Part shown: positions 44,269 through 54,265 of the stretch, in pieces | How the letters are laid out: each line of letters begins with the position of its first letter | Position numbering within the stretch: position 1 is the first letter of the stretch | Origin: Streptosporangium canum | GTDB lineage: Bacteria; Actinomycetota; Actinomycetes; Streptosporangiales; Streptosporangiaceae | Direction: 5' to 3' | Length of the DNA stretch: 64,000 nucleotides | Assembly: GCF_900113865.1 (NCBI RefSeq) | Contig: NZ_FOQY01000021.1 | Location: 62,001-126,000, forward strand | Program-made: the position numbers and the translations under genes | Notes under the pieces: model-generated | What the model was told of the DNA's origin: nothing | Database searches by the model: none | Seen by the model: the letters and a program-made list of their open reading frames with translations, nothing else

Positions 44269-45644
44269 AGCCCGTTCCGGCGCACGACGTCGCGATACCA
44301 CAGCGCGCTGTCCTTGGGCGTGCGGTTCTGGGTGGCGTAGTCGACGTGCACGACGCCGAACCGCTTGCCGTAGCCCTCGGCCCACTCGAAGTTGTCCAGC
44401 AGCGACCAGACGAGATAGCCGCGCAGGTCGGCGCCGGCCTCGATGGCGGCGTGGGCGGCGCGCAGGTGCCCGTCGAGGTAGGACAGCCGGCCCGCGTCGT
44501 GGATCCGGCCGTCCTCCACGACGTCGTCGAAGGCCGCGCCGTTCTCGGTGATGATCAGCGGGGTGCCGGGGTAGTCCCGCGACAGCCGTACCAGGAGGTC
44601 GGTCAGCCCGGACGGCTGGACCGGCCAGCCCATCGCGGTCCTGGGCGCGTCGGGACGGGGGAAGGCGATCCCCTCGCTGCCCGGGTAGACCGGGTTGGCG
44701 GGCTCGCCGGTGCGGGCGGCCACGGTCTGCGGGTGGTAGTAGTTCACGCCCAGCAGGTCGATGGGCTGGCTGACGATCTCCAGGTCGCCGTCCTCGACGA
44801 AGGACCAGTCGGTGAAGCGGCCGGCCCGTTCCACCACGTCGGCGGGATACTCCCCGCGCAGCACCGGGTCCAGGAAGATCCGGTTCTGCAGGCCGTCCAC
44901 GATGGACGCGGCCTCGCCGTCGTCGCCGAGCACCGGTGCGAGGTTGAGCGTGATGCCGATCCGGCTCGCGCCGGCCGCGCGCAACGCCTTGACCGCCAGC
45001 CCGTGACCGAGCAGCAGGTGGTGGGTGGCGGCGAAGCCCAGCCCCGGCTCACTGCGGCCCGGCGCGTGGATGCCCGAGGCGTAGCCGAGGAAGGCCGAGC
45101 ACCAGGGCTCGTTCAGGGTCGTCCACGTCTCGACCCGATCACCCAGCCGCGCGTGTACGATCGCGGCGTACTCGGCGAACCGTTCGGCGGTCTCCCGGTT
45201 GGTCCAGCCGCCCCGGTCCTCCAGGGTCTGCGGCAGGTCCCAGTGGTAGAGCGTCACGATCGGGGTGATCCCGGTCCCGTGCAGCTCGTCCACCAGGCGG
45301 TCGTAGAAGTCCAGGCCGCGCGGGTTGGCCGGACCGGAGCCGTCGGGCTGGATGCGAGGCCAGGAGATGGAGAAGCGGTAGGCGTGCAGGCCCAGGTCGC
45401 CCATGAGGCGGACGTCGTCGGGGTAGCGGTGGTAGTGGTCGCAGGCCACGTCGCCGGTGTGCCCGGCGTGCACCTTGCCGGGGCTCCGGGAGAAGGTGTC
45501 CCAGATGGAGGGGCCTCTGCCGTCCTCCCGAGCCGCGCCCTCGATCTGGTAGGCCGCGGTGGCGGCGCCCCAGACGAAGCCCTCGGGGAACCTCAGCACG
45601 CCGGAGTCCTCCAGGACGTAGGACTGTTCGGCGGACATGGTCAT
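44265..45644 (-). CDS. GH1 family beta-glucosidase
   Basis: A 459-residue cytosolic glycoside hydrolase of family 1, which splits beta-linked glucosides such as cellobiose or aryl-glucosides. The acid/base Glu lies in TLNEPW near residue 178, the nucleophile Glu in IITENGAAF near 366, and the N-terminal signature FPEGFVWGAATAAYQIEGA is clear. The C-terminal WSLLDNFEWAEGYGKRFGVV is also typical. It is followed by lacI copy 2. It is divergent from the sugar importer, with operators between, so it processes what that importer brings in. Confidence 0.95.
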   Translation of the reverse strand: MTMSAEQSYVLEDSGVLRFPEGFVWGAATAAYQIEGAAREDGRGPSIWDTFSRSPGKVHAGHTGDVACDHYHRYPDDVRLMGDLGLHAYRFSISWPRIQPDGSGPANPRGLDFYDRLVDELHGTGITPIVTLYHWDLPQTLEDRGGWTNRETAERFAEYAAIVHARLGDRVETWTTLNEPWCSAFLGYASGIHAPGRSEPGLGFAATHHLLLGHGLAVKALRAAGASRIGITLNLAPVLGDDGEAASIVDGLQNRIFLDPVLRGEYPADVVERAGRFTDWSFVEDGDLEIVSQPIDLLGVNYYHPQTVAARTGEPANPVYPGSEGIAFPRPDAPRTAMGWPVQPSGLTDLLVRLSRDYPGTPLIITENGAAFDDVVEDGRIHDAGRLSYLDGHLRAAHAAIEAGADLRGYLVWSLLDNFEWAEGYGKRFGVVHVDYATQNRTPKDSALWYRDVVRRNGL

Positions 45645-45675
45645 GTGTTCACCGCTCCATTCTGGTCTGAGTCAT

Positions 45676-45691
45676 GTGAGAGCGCTCTCAC
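45676..45691. promoter_or_regulatory. LacI-type operator, perfect 16-bp palindrome
   Basis: GTGAGAGCGCTCTCAC lies 31 bases upstream of the GH1 start. It is the best match of the four sites and would control the minus-strand GH1-lacI unit. Confidence 0.8.
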
Positions 45692-45789
45692 GAGCATCAC
45701 GGTTGTCTGAGTTGCCTGTCAAGAAAAATGGGACTGTAACCGTAGGATCACAGTCATTGACATCAGGGAGGGGGCAGACAATTCTTCCA

Positions 45790-45801
45790 GAGAGCGCTCT
45801 C
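45790..45801. promoter_or_regulatory. LacI-type operator upstream of the sugar importer
   Basis: GAGAGCGCTCTC is a perfect 12-bp palindrome 35 bases before the binding-protein ATG, inside the promoter region of the importer operon. It shares the core with the site at 45676. Confidence 0.8.
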
Positions 45802-45835
45802 AGACTTCCCGGCAACTTCATATGGAGGAAGGTTC

Positions 45836-47191
45836 ATGTCGCTCCCCTCACGGGCCAACCGCGTCACCCTGCTGGCGGGCACCATCGGGCTGGCGCTGGC
45901 CGTCACCGCCTGCGGATCCACGGAGCCCAAGCCATCGGCGAGCGGAGGCGGCAGCACCTCGGCCGAATGCGCGGCCTTCGACAAGTACGGCAAGCACGAC
46001 GGCAAGACCGTCAGCATCTACTCCCCGATCCGCGACGCCGAGGCCGACCTGTTCCAGGAGGCGTGGAAGCCGTTCGCGAAGTGCACGGGAATGAAGATCA
46101 CCTATGAGGGCACCGGCGAGTTCGAGGCCCAGATCCAGGTGCGCGCGGACGGCGGCAACCCGCCGGACATCGCCTTCTTCCCGCAGCCGGGCCTGCTGGA
46201 GCGTTTCGCCAAGGCCGGCAAGCTCAAGCCCGCCTCGGCCGAGGTGAAGAAGCTGGCAGAGGAGGGCTGGTCGCCCGACTGGGCCAAATACTCCACCGTC
46301 GACGGCACCTTCTACGGCGCGCCGCTGGGCGCCAGCGTGAAGTCCTTCGTCTGGTACTCGCCGAAGATGTTCAAGGAGAAGGGCTGGACCGTCCCCACGA
46401 CCTGGGACGAGCTGATGACACTCTCCGGCACGATCGCCGGCGCCGGCGTCAAGCCGTGGTGCGCGGGCATCGAGTCCGGTGACGCGACCGGATGGCCGGC
46501 CACGGACTGGATCGAGGACATCCTGCTCCGCGAGATCGGTCCCGAGGGGTACGACGAGTGGGTGAGCCACAAGCTCGCCTTCAACGACCCCAAGGTCGTC
46601 GCGGCGGTGGACAAGGTCGGCGCGATCCTCAAGAACGACAAGTTCGTCAACGGCGGCTACGGGCCGGTGAAGTCGATCGCCAGCACCGCCTTCCAGGAGG
46701 GCGGCGTCCCGATCACGCAGGGCAAGTGCGCGCTGCACCGCCAGGCGTCCTTCTACGCCAACTTCTGGCCCGAGGGCACGAAGGTGGCCGAGGACGGCGA
46801 CGTGTTCGCCTTCTACCTGCCGGGCAACGACCCGTCCAAGAAGCCGGTCCTCGGCGCGGGCGAGTTCGTGGCGGCCTTCACCGACCGTCCCGAGGTCCAG
46901 GCCGTGCAGGCATACCTCGCCTCCGCGGAGTTCCCCAACACCCGGATGAAGCTGGGGACCTACGTCTCCGCGCGCAAGGGCGTCGACACCGCCAACGCGC
47001 AGAACCCCATCGACAAGCTCTCCATCGAGATGCTGCAGGACCCGGACACGGTCTTCCGCTTCGACGGCTCGGACCTGATGCCGGCCGCGGTCGGCGCCGG
47101 CACCTTCTGGAAGGGCATGACCGACTGGATCAACGGCAAGGACACCAAGACGGTCCTCGACTACATCGAAGCCTCCTGGCCTAAGTCCTGA
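45836..47191 (+). CDS. Sugar ABC transporter substrate-binding lipoprotein (AglE-like)
   Basis: A 451-residue lipoprotein of the carbohydrate-binding family 1. A signal with lipobox AVTAC (Cys26) precedes the mature domain, which has GKTVSIYSPIRDAEADLF, PDIAFFPQPGLLERFAKAGK and WDELMTLSGTIAGAG. It resembles AglE, the alpha-glucoside binder, but the neighbouring beta-glucosidase and CebR-like operators point to beta-glucosides; specificity stays open. ATG 45836 follows GGAGGAAGG. Two permease genes follow after a stem-loop at 47205. Confidence 0.92.
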   Translation: MSLPSRANRVTLLAGTIGLALAVTACGSTEPKPSASGGGSTSAECAAFDKYGKHDGKTVSIYSPIRDAEADLFQEAWKPFAKCTGMKITYEGTGEFEAQIQVRADGGNPPDIAFFPQPGLLERFAKAGKLKPASAEVKKLAEEGWSPDWAKYSTVDGTFYGAPLGASVKSFVWYSPKMFKEKGWTVPTTWDELMTLSGTIAGAGVKPWCAGIESGDATGWPATDWIEDILLREIGPEGYDEWVSHKLAFNDPKVVAAVDKVGAILKNDKFVNGGYGPVKSIASTAFQEGGVPITQGKCALHRQASFYANFWPEGTKVAEDGDVFAFYLPGNDPSKKPVLGAGEFVAAFTDRPEVQAVQAYLASAEFPNTRMKLGTYVSARKGVDTANAQNPIDKLSIEMLQDPDTVFRFDGSDLMPAAVGAGTFWKGMTDWINGKDTKTVLDYIEASWPKS

Positions 47192-47204
47192 TATTTACCG
47201 ATAT

Positions 47205-47235
47205 GTCCGGTCCCGTGTAATCTGCGGGGCCGGAC
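47205..47235 (+). terminator. Intercistronic stem-loop after the binding protein gene
   Basis: GTCCGGTCCCG pairs with CGGGGCCGGAC (11 bp, one G-U), loop of 9 bases. It lies 14 bases past the binding-protein stop and before the permease genes, where partial termination would favour binding-protein excess. Confidence 0.65.
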
Positions 47236-47276
47236 CTGTCGCCCCCTCGGCACGATCCTTCCGGGAGTTCCCTCCG

Positions 47277-48248
47277 ATGGACTTCGACTTCGCCGCCGAA
47301 CAGCCCAAGCTCGTTCAACTACTGATCGGCGTCGCCGCGTTCCTCGTGGTGGTCGCGGTGATCCTGTTGCTGGTCGACCGCGCCCCGATGCGGCGGCGGG
47401 CCTGGTCCCACGCGACGATCCTGCTCCTGCCCGCGCTCGCCCTCCTCGGCATCGGCCTGGTGGTGCCCGCCGTACGGACGACCCTGCTGTCGTTCATGAG
47501 CGGCGACGGCCGGGACTGGGTGGGGCTGGACAACTACGCCTGGATGTTCACCCAGCCCGAGGCCCTGACCGTGTTGCGCAACACGCTCATCTGGGTCCTG
47601 CTCGTGCCGCTGCTGGTGACCACGGTCGGGCTGGTCTACGCGGTCCTGGTGGACCGCACCCGCTTCGAGCCGGTCGCCAAGTCGCTGGTGTTCCTGCCGA
47701 TGGCGATCTCGTTCGTCGGCGCGGGCATCATCTGGCGGTTCGTCTACGCCTACCGCGCCGACGACCAGGACCAGATCGGCCTGCTCAACCAGCTCGTGGT
47801 GAGCATGGGCGGCCAGCCCCAGCAGTGGCTTCAGGAGCCGCCGCTGAACACGCTGTTCCTGATCGTGGTGATGGTCTGGATCCAGGCGGGCTTCGCCACC
47901 GTGGTGCTCTCCGCCGCGATCAAGGGAATCCCGGCGGAGATCATCGAGGCCGCCCGGCTGGACGGGGCGAGCCCGGTGCAGATGTTCTTCCGGGTGACGC
48001 TGCCCTCCATCCGCTCGGCGGTGATCGTGGTGCTGGTCACCCAGTCGATCGGCACGCTGAAGCTGTTCGACATCGTCCGCACGATGACCGGCGGCCAGTT
48101 CGACACCAGCGTCATCGCCAACGAGATGTACAACCAGGCGTTCCGCTACGGCGAGACGGGCAAGGGCGCGGCACTCGCGGTCTTCCTGTTCGTCCTGGTG
48201 ACGCCCATCGTGATCTACCAGATCCGCCAGCGCCGGGAGGTCCGGTGA
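47277..48248 (+). CDS. Sugar ABC transporter permease (AglF-like)
   Basis: A 323-residue inner-membrane permease with eight hydrophobic segments. An N-terminal extra helix (LVQLLIGVAAFLVVVAVILLLV) precedes the MalF-type core; the EAA loop is EIIEAARLDGASPVQMFFRVTLP. The start PKLVQLLIGV and FVYAYRADDQDQIGLLN are similar to AglF. Start ATG 47277 follows GGAGTTCCCTCCG with a fair ribosome site. It works with 48316-49266 as heterodimer; no ATPase gene lies here, so a shared MsiK-type ATPase elsewhere is expected. Confidence 0.93.
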   Translation: MDFDFAAEQPKLVQLLIGVAAFLVVVAVILLLVDRAPMRRRAWSHATILLLPALALLGIGLVVPAVRTTLLSFMSGDGRDWVGLDNYAWMFTQPEALTVLRNTLIWVLLVPLLVTTVGLVYAVLVDRTRFEPVAKSLVFLPMAISFVGAGIIWRFVYAYRADDQDQIGLLNQLVVSMGGQPQQWLQEPPLNTLFLIVVMVWIQAGFATVVLSAAIKGIPAEIIEAARLDGASPVQMFFRVTLPSIRSAVIVVLVTQSIGTLKLFDIVRTMTGGQFDTSVIANEMYNQAFRYGETGKGAALAVFLFVLVTPIVIYQIRQRREVR

Positions 48249-48315
48249 GCGGGCGGGGGATCGGGCGGGCCTGCGGGCACGGCGCCACGGGAACGTCTCC
48301 GACGAAGGAGTCCGC

Positions 48316-49266
48316 GTGACCACATTGACCGAGACCGTGGCGCGGACCAGGGCTGTCACGGCTCCCCAGCGGGTCCGGCGGCGGCTGACCAGCCGGGTCG
48401 CCAGCGCCGTGGCGATCGTCATCGCTGTCCTGTGGACCACTCCGACCTTCGGCCTGCTGCTGTCCTCGCTGCGCCCGGAGGACCAGATCAAGTCCACCGG
48501 GTGGTGGACGTTCTTCTCCGATCCGCAGCTCACGCTGGAGAACTACCAGGAGGTGCTGTTCGGCACCTCCTCCTCCTCCGGCCAGATGATGAGCTTCCTG
48601 ATCAACTCGATCGTCATCACGATCCCCTCGGTGCTCCTGCCGCTGGCCCTGTCCACCTTCGCCGCCTACGCGCTGGCCTGGCTGCCGTTCCGGGGACGCG
48701 AGTGGATCTACATCGGCGTCTTCGCGCTCCAGATCGTGCCGCTGCAGATGGCCCTGGTCCCGCTGCTGTCGTTCTTCTCCCAGGGCGTGGAGGTCTTCGG
48801 CCTCCAGGTCCTGCCCGGCTGGGAGCTGGAGGGGTCGGCCCGCTTCGTCCAGGTCTGGTTCGCGCACACCTGCTTCGCGCTGCCGCTGGGCATCTTCCTG
48901 ATCCACAACTTCATGGCCGAGCTGCCGGGCGATCTCATGGAGGCCGCCCGGGTGGACGGCGCCACCCACGGCACGATCCTGCGCAAGCTGGTCCTGCCCC
49001 TGGTCGGGCCCGCGCTGGCCACCTTCGGCATCTTCCAGTTCCTCTGGGTCTGGAACGACCTGCTGGTGGCCCTGATCTTCGCCGGCGGCACCGCGGAGAC
49101 CGCCCCCATGACGGTACGGCTGGCGCAGATGGCCGGTACCAAGGGCAACGAGTGGCAGCGCCTGACCTCGGGCGCGTTCGTCTCGGTGGTCATCCCGCTG
49201 GCCGTCTTCCTGTCGATGCAGCGCTACTTCGTCCGGGGCCTGCTCGCGGGCAGCGTCAAGGGCTGA
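48316..49266 (+). CDS. Sugar ABC transporter permease (AglG-like)
   Basis: A 316-residue permease with six helices. The EAA loop is DLMEAARVDGATHGTILRKLVLP, and the C-terminus ends FLSMQRYFVRGLLAGSVKG, the conserved tail of MalG-type permeases. GTG 48316 follows AAGGAG. It partners with the upstream permease; the intergenic gap is 67 bases. The operon ends here, since the next gene is convergent. Confidence 0.93.
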   Translation: MTTLTETVARTRAVTAPQRVRRRLTSRVASAVAIVIAVLWTTPTFGLLLSSLRPEDQIKSTGWWTFFSDPQLTLENYQEVLFGTSSSSGQMMSFLINSIVITIPSVLLPLALSTFAAYALAWLPFRGREWIYIGVFALQIVPLQMALVPLLSFFSQGVEVFGLQVLPGWELEGSARFVQVWFAHTCFALPLGIFLIHNFMAELPGDLMEAARVDGATHGTILRKLVLPLVGPALATFGIFQFLWVWNDLLVALIFAGGTAETAPMTVRLAQMAGTKGNEWQRLTSGAFVSVVIPLAVFLSMQRYFVRGLLAGSVKG

Positions 49267-49363
49267 GCCCACCGCCCTCGGACCCGCCCGCCGCCCTCGG
49301 TTCCGCCCCGGACCGGCTGCCGGGTCCGCGGTCGCGGCGGGCGGCACGCGTGGGGCCGGCCGG

Positions 49364-50014
49364 TCAGGCGCGGCGGTCCGGCGCGGCCGGTTCGGTGACG
49401 GGGGAGTGGCCGGAGGCGGCGGGTTCCGTGACGGCGCGGTGGTCGGGGGCTGTGGGCTGCGCGGCGGCCGGGTCGTAGAGTCCGGCGGACGCCGGGACCT
49501 CGACCACCATCGTGTCGGCGGGGCCGGGAGCCCCTTCCATGACGGCGCGGGCGTGGTCGAGGTGCGAGGCCGCGACCAGCACGTCGTAGCGGCCGGCGAC
49601 GATCGCGTTACGTGAGGCGAAGTCCCGCTTGCCGCCGGTGAAGAAGTGGTTGATGAACCCGAAGGCCGCCCCCATCACGGCGCCCCAGAGCGCAGCCCAG
49701 AGCACGAGCACGACGAACGACATCGTGGTCGAGGTGAACAGCCCGAGGAACATCCCCACCACCGCGCCGAAGACGGCACCGCTCCCCGCCCCGGTGAGCG
49801 CGGCGCGTCCGTTGGTCATCCTGCCGGTGACGGTCTCCTCCAGCTTCAGGTCGCTGCCGACGATCGCCACGTGCTCGACGGGGAAGCCCGCGTCGGAGAG
49901 CGAGTCCACGGCTCGCTGCGCGGCCAGGTAGTTGTCGTAGCCGACCAGCACTCTCCGGTCGACGACGACCTGGGTGGCCGGAGGGGTGGCCAGGGGGGTG
50001 GGGAGTTCCGTCAT
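49364..50014 (-). CDS. General-stress-protein-like membrane protein
   Basis: A 216-residue protein of the general stress protein/YflT-related family in actinobacteria. An N-terminal soluble part (DRRVLVGYDNYLAAQRAVDSLSDAGFPVEHVAIVGSDLK) leads into two membrane helices with Gly-zipper character (GAGSGAVFGAVVGMFLGLF, LVLWAALWGAVMGAAFGFI), then a cytosolic or extracellular RYDVLVAASHLDHARAVM and a low-complexity C-terminus with TEPAA repeats. ATG 50014 was chosen by family similarity. Role unknown. Confidence 0.85.
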   Translation of the reverse strand: MTELPTPLATPPATQVVVDRRVLVGYDNYLAAQRAVDSLSDAGFPVEHVAIVGSDLKLEETVTGRMTNGRAALTGAGSGAVFGAVVGMFLGLFTSTTMSFVVLVLWAALWGAVMGAAFGFINHFFTGGKRDFASRNAIVAGRYDVLVAASHLDHARAVMEGAPGPADTMVVEVPASAGLYDPAAAQPTAPDHRAVTEPAASGHSPVTEPAAPDRRA

Positions 50015-50266
50015 GTCCGTTCGCCTTCCCGTGCGTAGAGGGGGATCCGGCCTGGCGACTACCCTGCCCCCGGTCGACAATGCGCGATCGCGGGCGAGAC
50101 CTTGTGTCCATGGAGGACATGTAATAGTTTCAAATGAAAAGTTTTCTGGCGAAAGTGGACATAGGGCAACAAATCGCCCTGTCACTGTTAAGGTTCTTTA
50201 GCAAAAGACGCCGCCGATGCGCGGCGGTACGGGTTGTCCGGCGCTAGGTCCGCGAAGGAACCTGGA
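50015..50266. other. Divergent intergenic region
   Basis: About 250 bases with an AT-rich middle (50125-50210). It holds TGTCCATGGAGGACA (50104-50118), an inverted repeat with arms TGTCC/GGACA, and AGGGC...GCCCT near 50163-50180. These may be promoter operators or a terminator; no regulator is assigned. Confidence 0.4.
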
Positions 50267-50422
50267 ATGATCGCATTCATCGTGATGATCGAAGCAGTGC
50301 TCGCGCTCACAGGACTGATGGCACTGTGCTGTCTCACCCGCTACACGGGCAGGCGGCCGCTGTACCTGCACGACCACCGTGACCACCGTGACCGCCTGGT
50401 GGGAGCGCGAAGGCGGCGCTGA
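50267..50422 (+). CDS. Small single-helix membrane protein
   Basis: A 51-residue peptide beginning with one hydrophobic helix (MIAFIVMIEAVLALTGLMAL) followed by a basic-His tail (YLHDHRDHRDRLVGARRRR). ATG 50267 has AAGGA 7 bases upstream. Its function is unknown; the His-rich tail is unusual. The downstream 95 bases to the guaB1 stop contain nothing more. Confidence 0.45.
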   Translation: MIAFIVMIEAVLALTGLMALCCLTRYTGRRPLYLHDHRDHRDRLVGARRRR

Positions 50423-50516
50423 CCACGCCGCGGCCCGCCGGGCCGGGGCGCGAGCGCGTTCACGGCGGGGACGGGCCGCGACGGCGGCGCCGGGGGGCGC
50501 CACCGCCGGGCAGGGG

Positions 50517-52031
<1,515 letters not shown>

Positions 52032-52095
52032 TCAGAGCGGGGACTAAGATCCCATTTGCGTGAATTCAACGGGGTGGCCATGAGGAGGAGGCGCT

Positions 52096-52563
52096 GTGAT
52101 CGTTGTTGACCGGCCCGAGATGATTGTCGTAGGCCATGCCGTACGGACCTCGAACGCCGACGAGGCCGAACCGGGCAGGGGGCGGCTGGGCGCGCTGTGG
52201 GCGCGAGCGGGGGCTCCCGGAGCGTTCGCGCACGTTCCCGGCCGGGTGGACGAGAACATCTACGCGGTGCTGACCGACTACGAGAGCGATCACCACGGCT
52301 CCTACACGCAGATCGTCGGGGTGGCCGTCCGCACCGCCGCCGCGCTGCCCGAGGGCATGGTCGCGGTCCGGGTGCCCGGCGTCCAGTCGCTGAGGCTGGA
52401 GGCCCGCGGGCCGATGCCGGGGGCACTCCTGGAGGCCTGGCAGCGGCTGTGGAAGCACACCGAGTCCGGTGGCACCCCGCCGCGCGCCTTCACCACCGAC
52501 CTGGAGGTCCACCACCCGGCGGGCGCCGACCTCTACGTGGCGGTCTTCCCGTCGATGGGCTGA
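52096..52563 (+). CDS. GyrI-like/effector-binding domain protein
   Basis: A 155-residue single-domain protein of the GyrI/AraC effector-binding fold: PEMIVVGHAVRTSNADEAEP, ENIYAVLTDYESDHHGSYTQ, and later VRVPGVQSLRLEARGPMP, then AFTTDLEVHH. Such proteins bind small hydrophobic or cationic molecules; role unknown. GTG 52096 follows AGGAGGAGG. It lies divergent from guaB1 (140 bases between) and overlaps the end of the convergent membrane gene by 31 bases. Confidence 0.85.
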   Translation: MIVVDRPEMIVVGHAVRTSNADEAEPGRGRLGALWARAGAPGAFAHVPGRVDENIYAVLTDYESDHHGSYTQIVGVAVRTAAALPEGMVAVRVPGVQSLRLEARGPMPGALLEAWQRLWKHTESGGTPPRAFTTDLEVHHPAGADLYVAVFPSMG

Positions 52564-53174
52564 CCGTCCCCGGACCGGCCGGGCGCCCTGCCGCTCCGGC
52601 CGTCCTCGTCCTGCTCCTCGTCGTCGCGGCCGTCTCCGTCGTCCGGGTCGTCCTCGTCGTCCGGCGGCGGGTCGGACATCTGCCAGCCCGCCATGAGCGA
52701 CGGCAGGATGACGTGCGTCGCGATCACGCCGAACACCAGCATGACGATCGCGGCCGCCGGGATCTGTACGACCGTTTCGCCCCTGGGCATGGCGACTGAG
52801 AGCAGCACACCGAGCACGACGAGGGTCACCGTGGTGCCCCGGTGGGCGTTGGCCTGGATCTTCTGCCGCTCGCGGGACTGGCGTTCGTCGAGGTGGCGTT
52901 CGGCCAGGCCGATCACCCCGCGGGTGACCCCGACCAGCGCCGAGTAGACCACGACGTAGATCACCAATGCGGCGCCCGTCAGGGCGAAGGTAGTCCACAT
53001 CGCGGTCAGGCTCGGCGCCAGGTAGTAGCAGACGATCGCGCTGACCCAGATCAGCCCGGCGGAGCCGGCGCCCACCCCGACGAGGATCCGGCGGCGCCCG
53101 CGGGTGGCGTACCAGGAGCGCGGGGGCCAGTCGCGGTAGCGGGCCTCCAGTTGGCCGGGGGTCAGCTCGCCCAT
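52533..53174 (-). CDS. Membrane protein with four helices, coupled to XRE regulator
   Basis: A 213-residue integral membrane protein with four helices in two hairpins (ILVGVGAGSAGLIWVSAIVCYYLA, FALTGAALVIYVVVYSALVG; TLVVLGVLLSVAMP, AAAIVMLVFGVIATHVILPSL) and an acidic Asp/Glu-rich tail. Function unknown. ATG 53174 overlaps the XRE stop (TGATG), so the two are co-translated. The arrangement HTH plus small membrane protein is common in actinomycetes, where the regulator is often held or relieved by the partner. Confidence 0.82.
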   Translation of the reverse strand: MGELTPGQLEARYRDWPPRSWYATRGRRRILVGVGAGSAGLIWVSAIVCYYLAPSLTAMWTTFALTGAALVIYVVVYSALVGVTRGVIGLAERHLDERQSRERQKIQANAHRGTTVTLVVLGVLLSVAMPRGETVVQIPAAAIVMLVFGVIATHVILPSLMAGWQMSDPPPDDEDDPDDGDGRDDEEQDEDGRSGRAPGRSGDGQPIDGKTAT

Positions 53175-53410
53175 CACTTCACCTCACTGCCAAGCCGGGG
53201 GAACGGTCTCAGGGAGAACACGACCTCCACCGGCACCTCGAAATACTCGGCGATGCGCAGGGCGAGGAACAGGCTCGGGCTGTACTGGCCCCGCTCCAGA
53301 TAGCCGATCGTCTGATAGTGGACACCCAGGGCGGCGGCCAGATCCTTGCGCGAGACGCCGCGTTCGGCTCTCAGCACCGAGATCCGGTTGTATACGTCTT
53401 CCGCGGACAT
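53174..53410 (-). CDS. XRE-family helix-turn-helix regulator
   Basis: A 78-residue Cro/C1-type regulator: NRISVLRAERGVSRKDLAAALGVHYQTIGYLERGQYSPSLFLAL is the HTH region (RKDLAAALGVHYQTIGYLER as the recognition part), followed by RIAEYFEVPVEVVFSL. It resembles the YozG/immR-like small regulators. It sits between the exporter operon and the membrane protein gene on the same strand, so it could regulate both. Confidence 0.92.
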   Translation of the reverse strand: MSAEDVYNRISVLRAERGVSRKDLAAALGVHYQTIGYLERGQYSPSLFLALRIAEYFEVPVEVVFSLRPFPRLGSEVK

Positions 53411-53428
53411 CGTGATGCTCTCCCGGGG

Positions 53429-54265
53429 TCAGGAGGCCTGCGCCACCAGCCGGCGCTCGGCGAGCCGGGACCCGGACTCGCGCCGGGTGACCCGGCGGAT
53501 CAGCCCCGGCGCCAGCAGCATACCGGCGACGGTCCACGTCGCGAGCGCGCCGGCCACCCAGGGCAGGCGCCAGCTCCCGCCGATCTCGGCGGCGAGCATG
53601 GCGTCGGGCATGAACGCCGCCCGCAGGCCGAGTCCCTGCCAGTAGAGCGGGAAGGCCTGGGAGATCCACTGGACGACCTCCGGCATGAACGTGACGGGGA
53701 GCATGACCCCCGAGGTGACCATCAGGACCATCATCGGCAGTCCCAGCAGGCCCGCCGCGGCCTTCGGCCCGGGGACCAGGCAGCCGATGACCGCCCCCAG
53801 CGGCACCACGGCGACGGTGCCCAGCAGCAGCACCCACACCAGGGTCAGCCAGTCGCGGGGCGGTGCGATGCCGCCCATGGCGAGGCCGGCGCCCACGATC
53901 AGCACGCTCTGCACGGCGATCTGGCACAGGACCGTCACCGCCCGCCCGGTGAGGTAGGCCGGGATCCCGCCGGGGATGGTCCGCAGCCGCAGCAGCGTCC
54001 CCTCCTCGCGGTCGGTGGCGATCGCCATCGGGAGGGTCATCAGGCCGTTGGAGAAGATGGTGAAGGCCAGGAACCCGACCGTCATGAACGTGCCCTGGGA
54101 GACGCCCGTCTCCCCGACCTGGCCGTCGCCGATCCAGAGCAGCAGCAGGGCGAAGACCCCCACCGTGCCGATCAGGGTGGTGAGCAGCTCCTTGCGGTCC
54201 TTGACCAGGTGCAGGTGCTCTTTCCAGCCCCGGCGCAGGCCGATGCGGAGTGACTTGACGTTCAT
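53429..54265 (-). CDS. ABC-2 type exporter permease
   Basis: A 278-residue membrane protein with about six helices, of the ABC-2 family. Segments include LTTLIGTVGVFALLLLWIGDG, MTVGFLAFTIFSNGLMTLPM, an internal IATDREEGTLLRLRTIPGG loop typical of the family, and ALATWTVAGMLLAPGLI. ATG 54265 overlaps the stop of the ATPase by four bases. With the ATPase it forms an efflux pump; substrate unknown. Shorter reading frames in the ATPase region were ignored. Confidence 0.92.
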   Translation of the reverse strand: MNVKSLRIGLRRGWKEHLHLVKDRKELLTTLIGTVGVFALLLLWIGDGQVGETGVSQGTFMTVGFLAFTIFSNGLMTLPMAIATDREEGTLLRLRTIPGGIPAYLTGRAVTVLCQIAVQSVLIVGAGLAMGGIAPPRDWLTLVWVLLLGTVAVVPLGAVIGCLVPGPKAAAGLLGLPMMVLMVTSGVMLPVTFMPEVVQWISQAFPLYWQGLGLRAAFMPDAMLAAEIGGSWRLPWVAGALATWTVAGMLLAPGLIRRVTRRESGSRLAERRLVAQAS

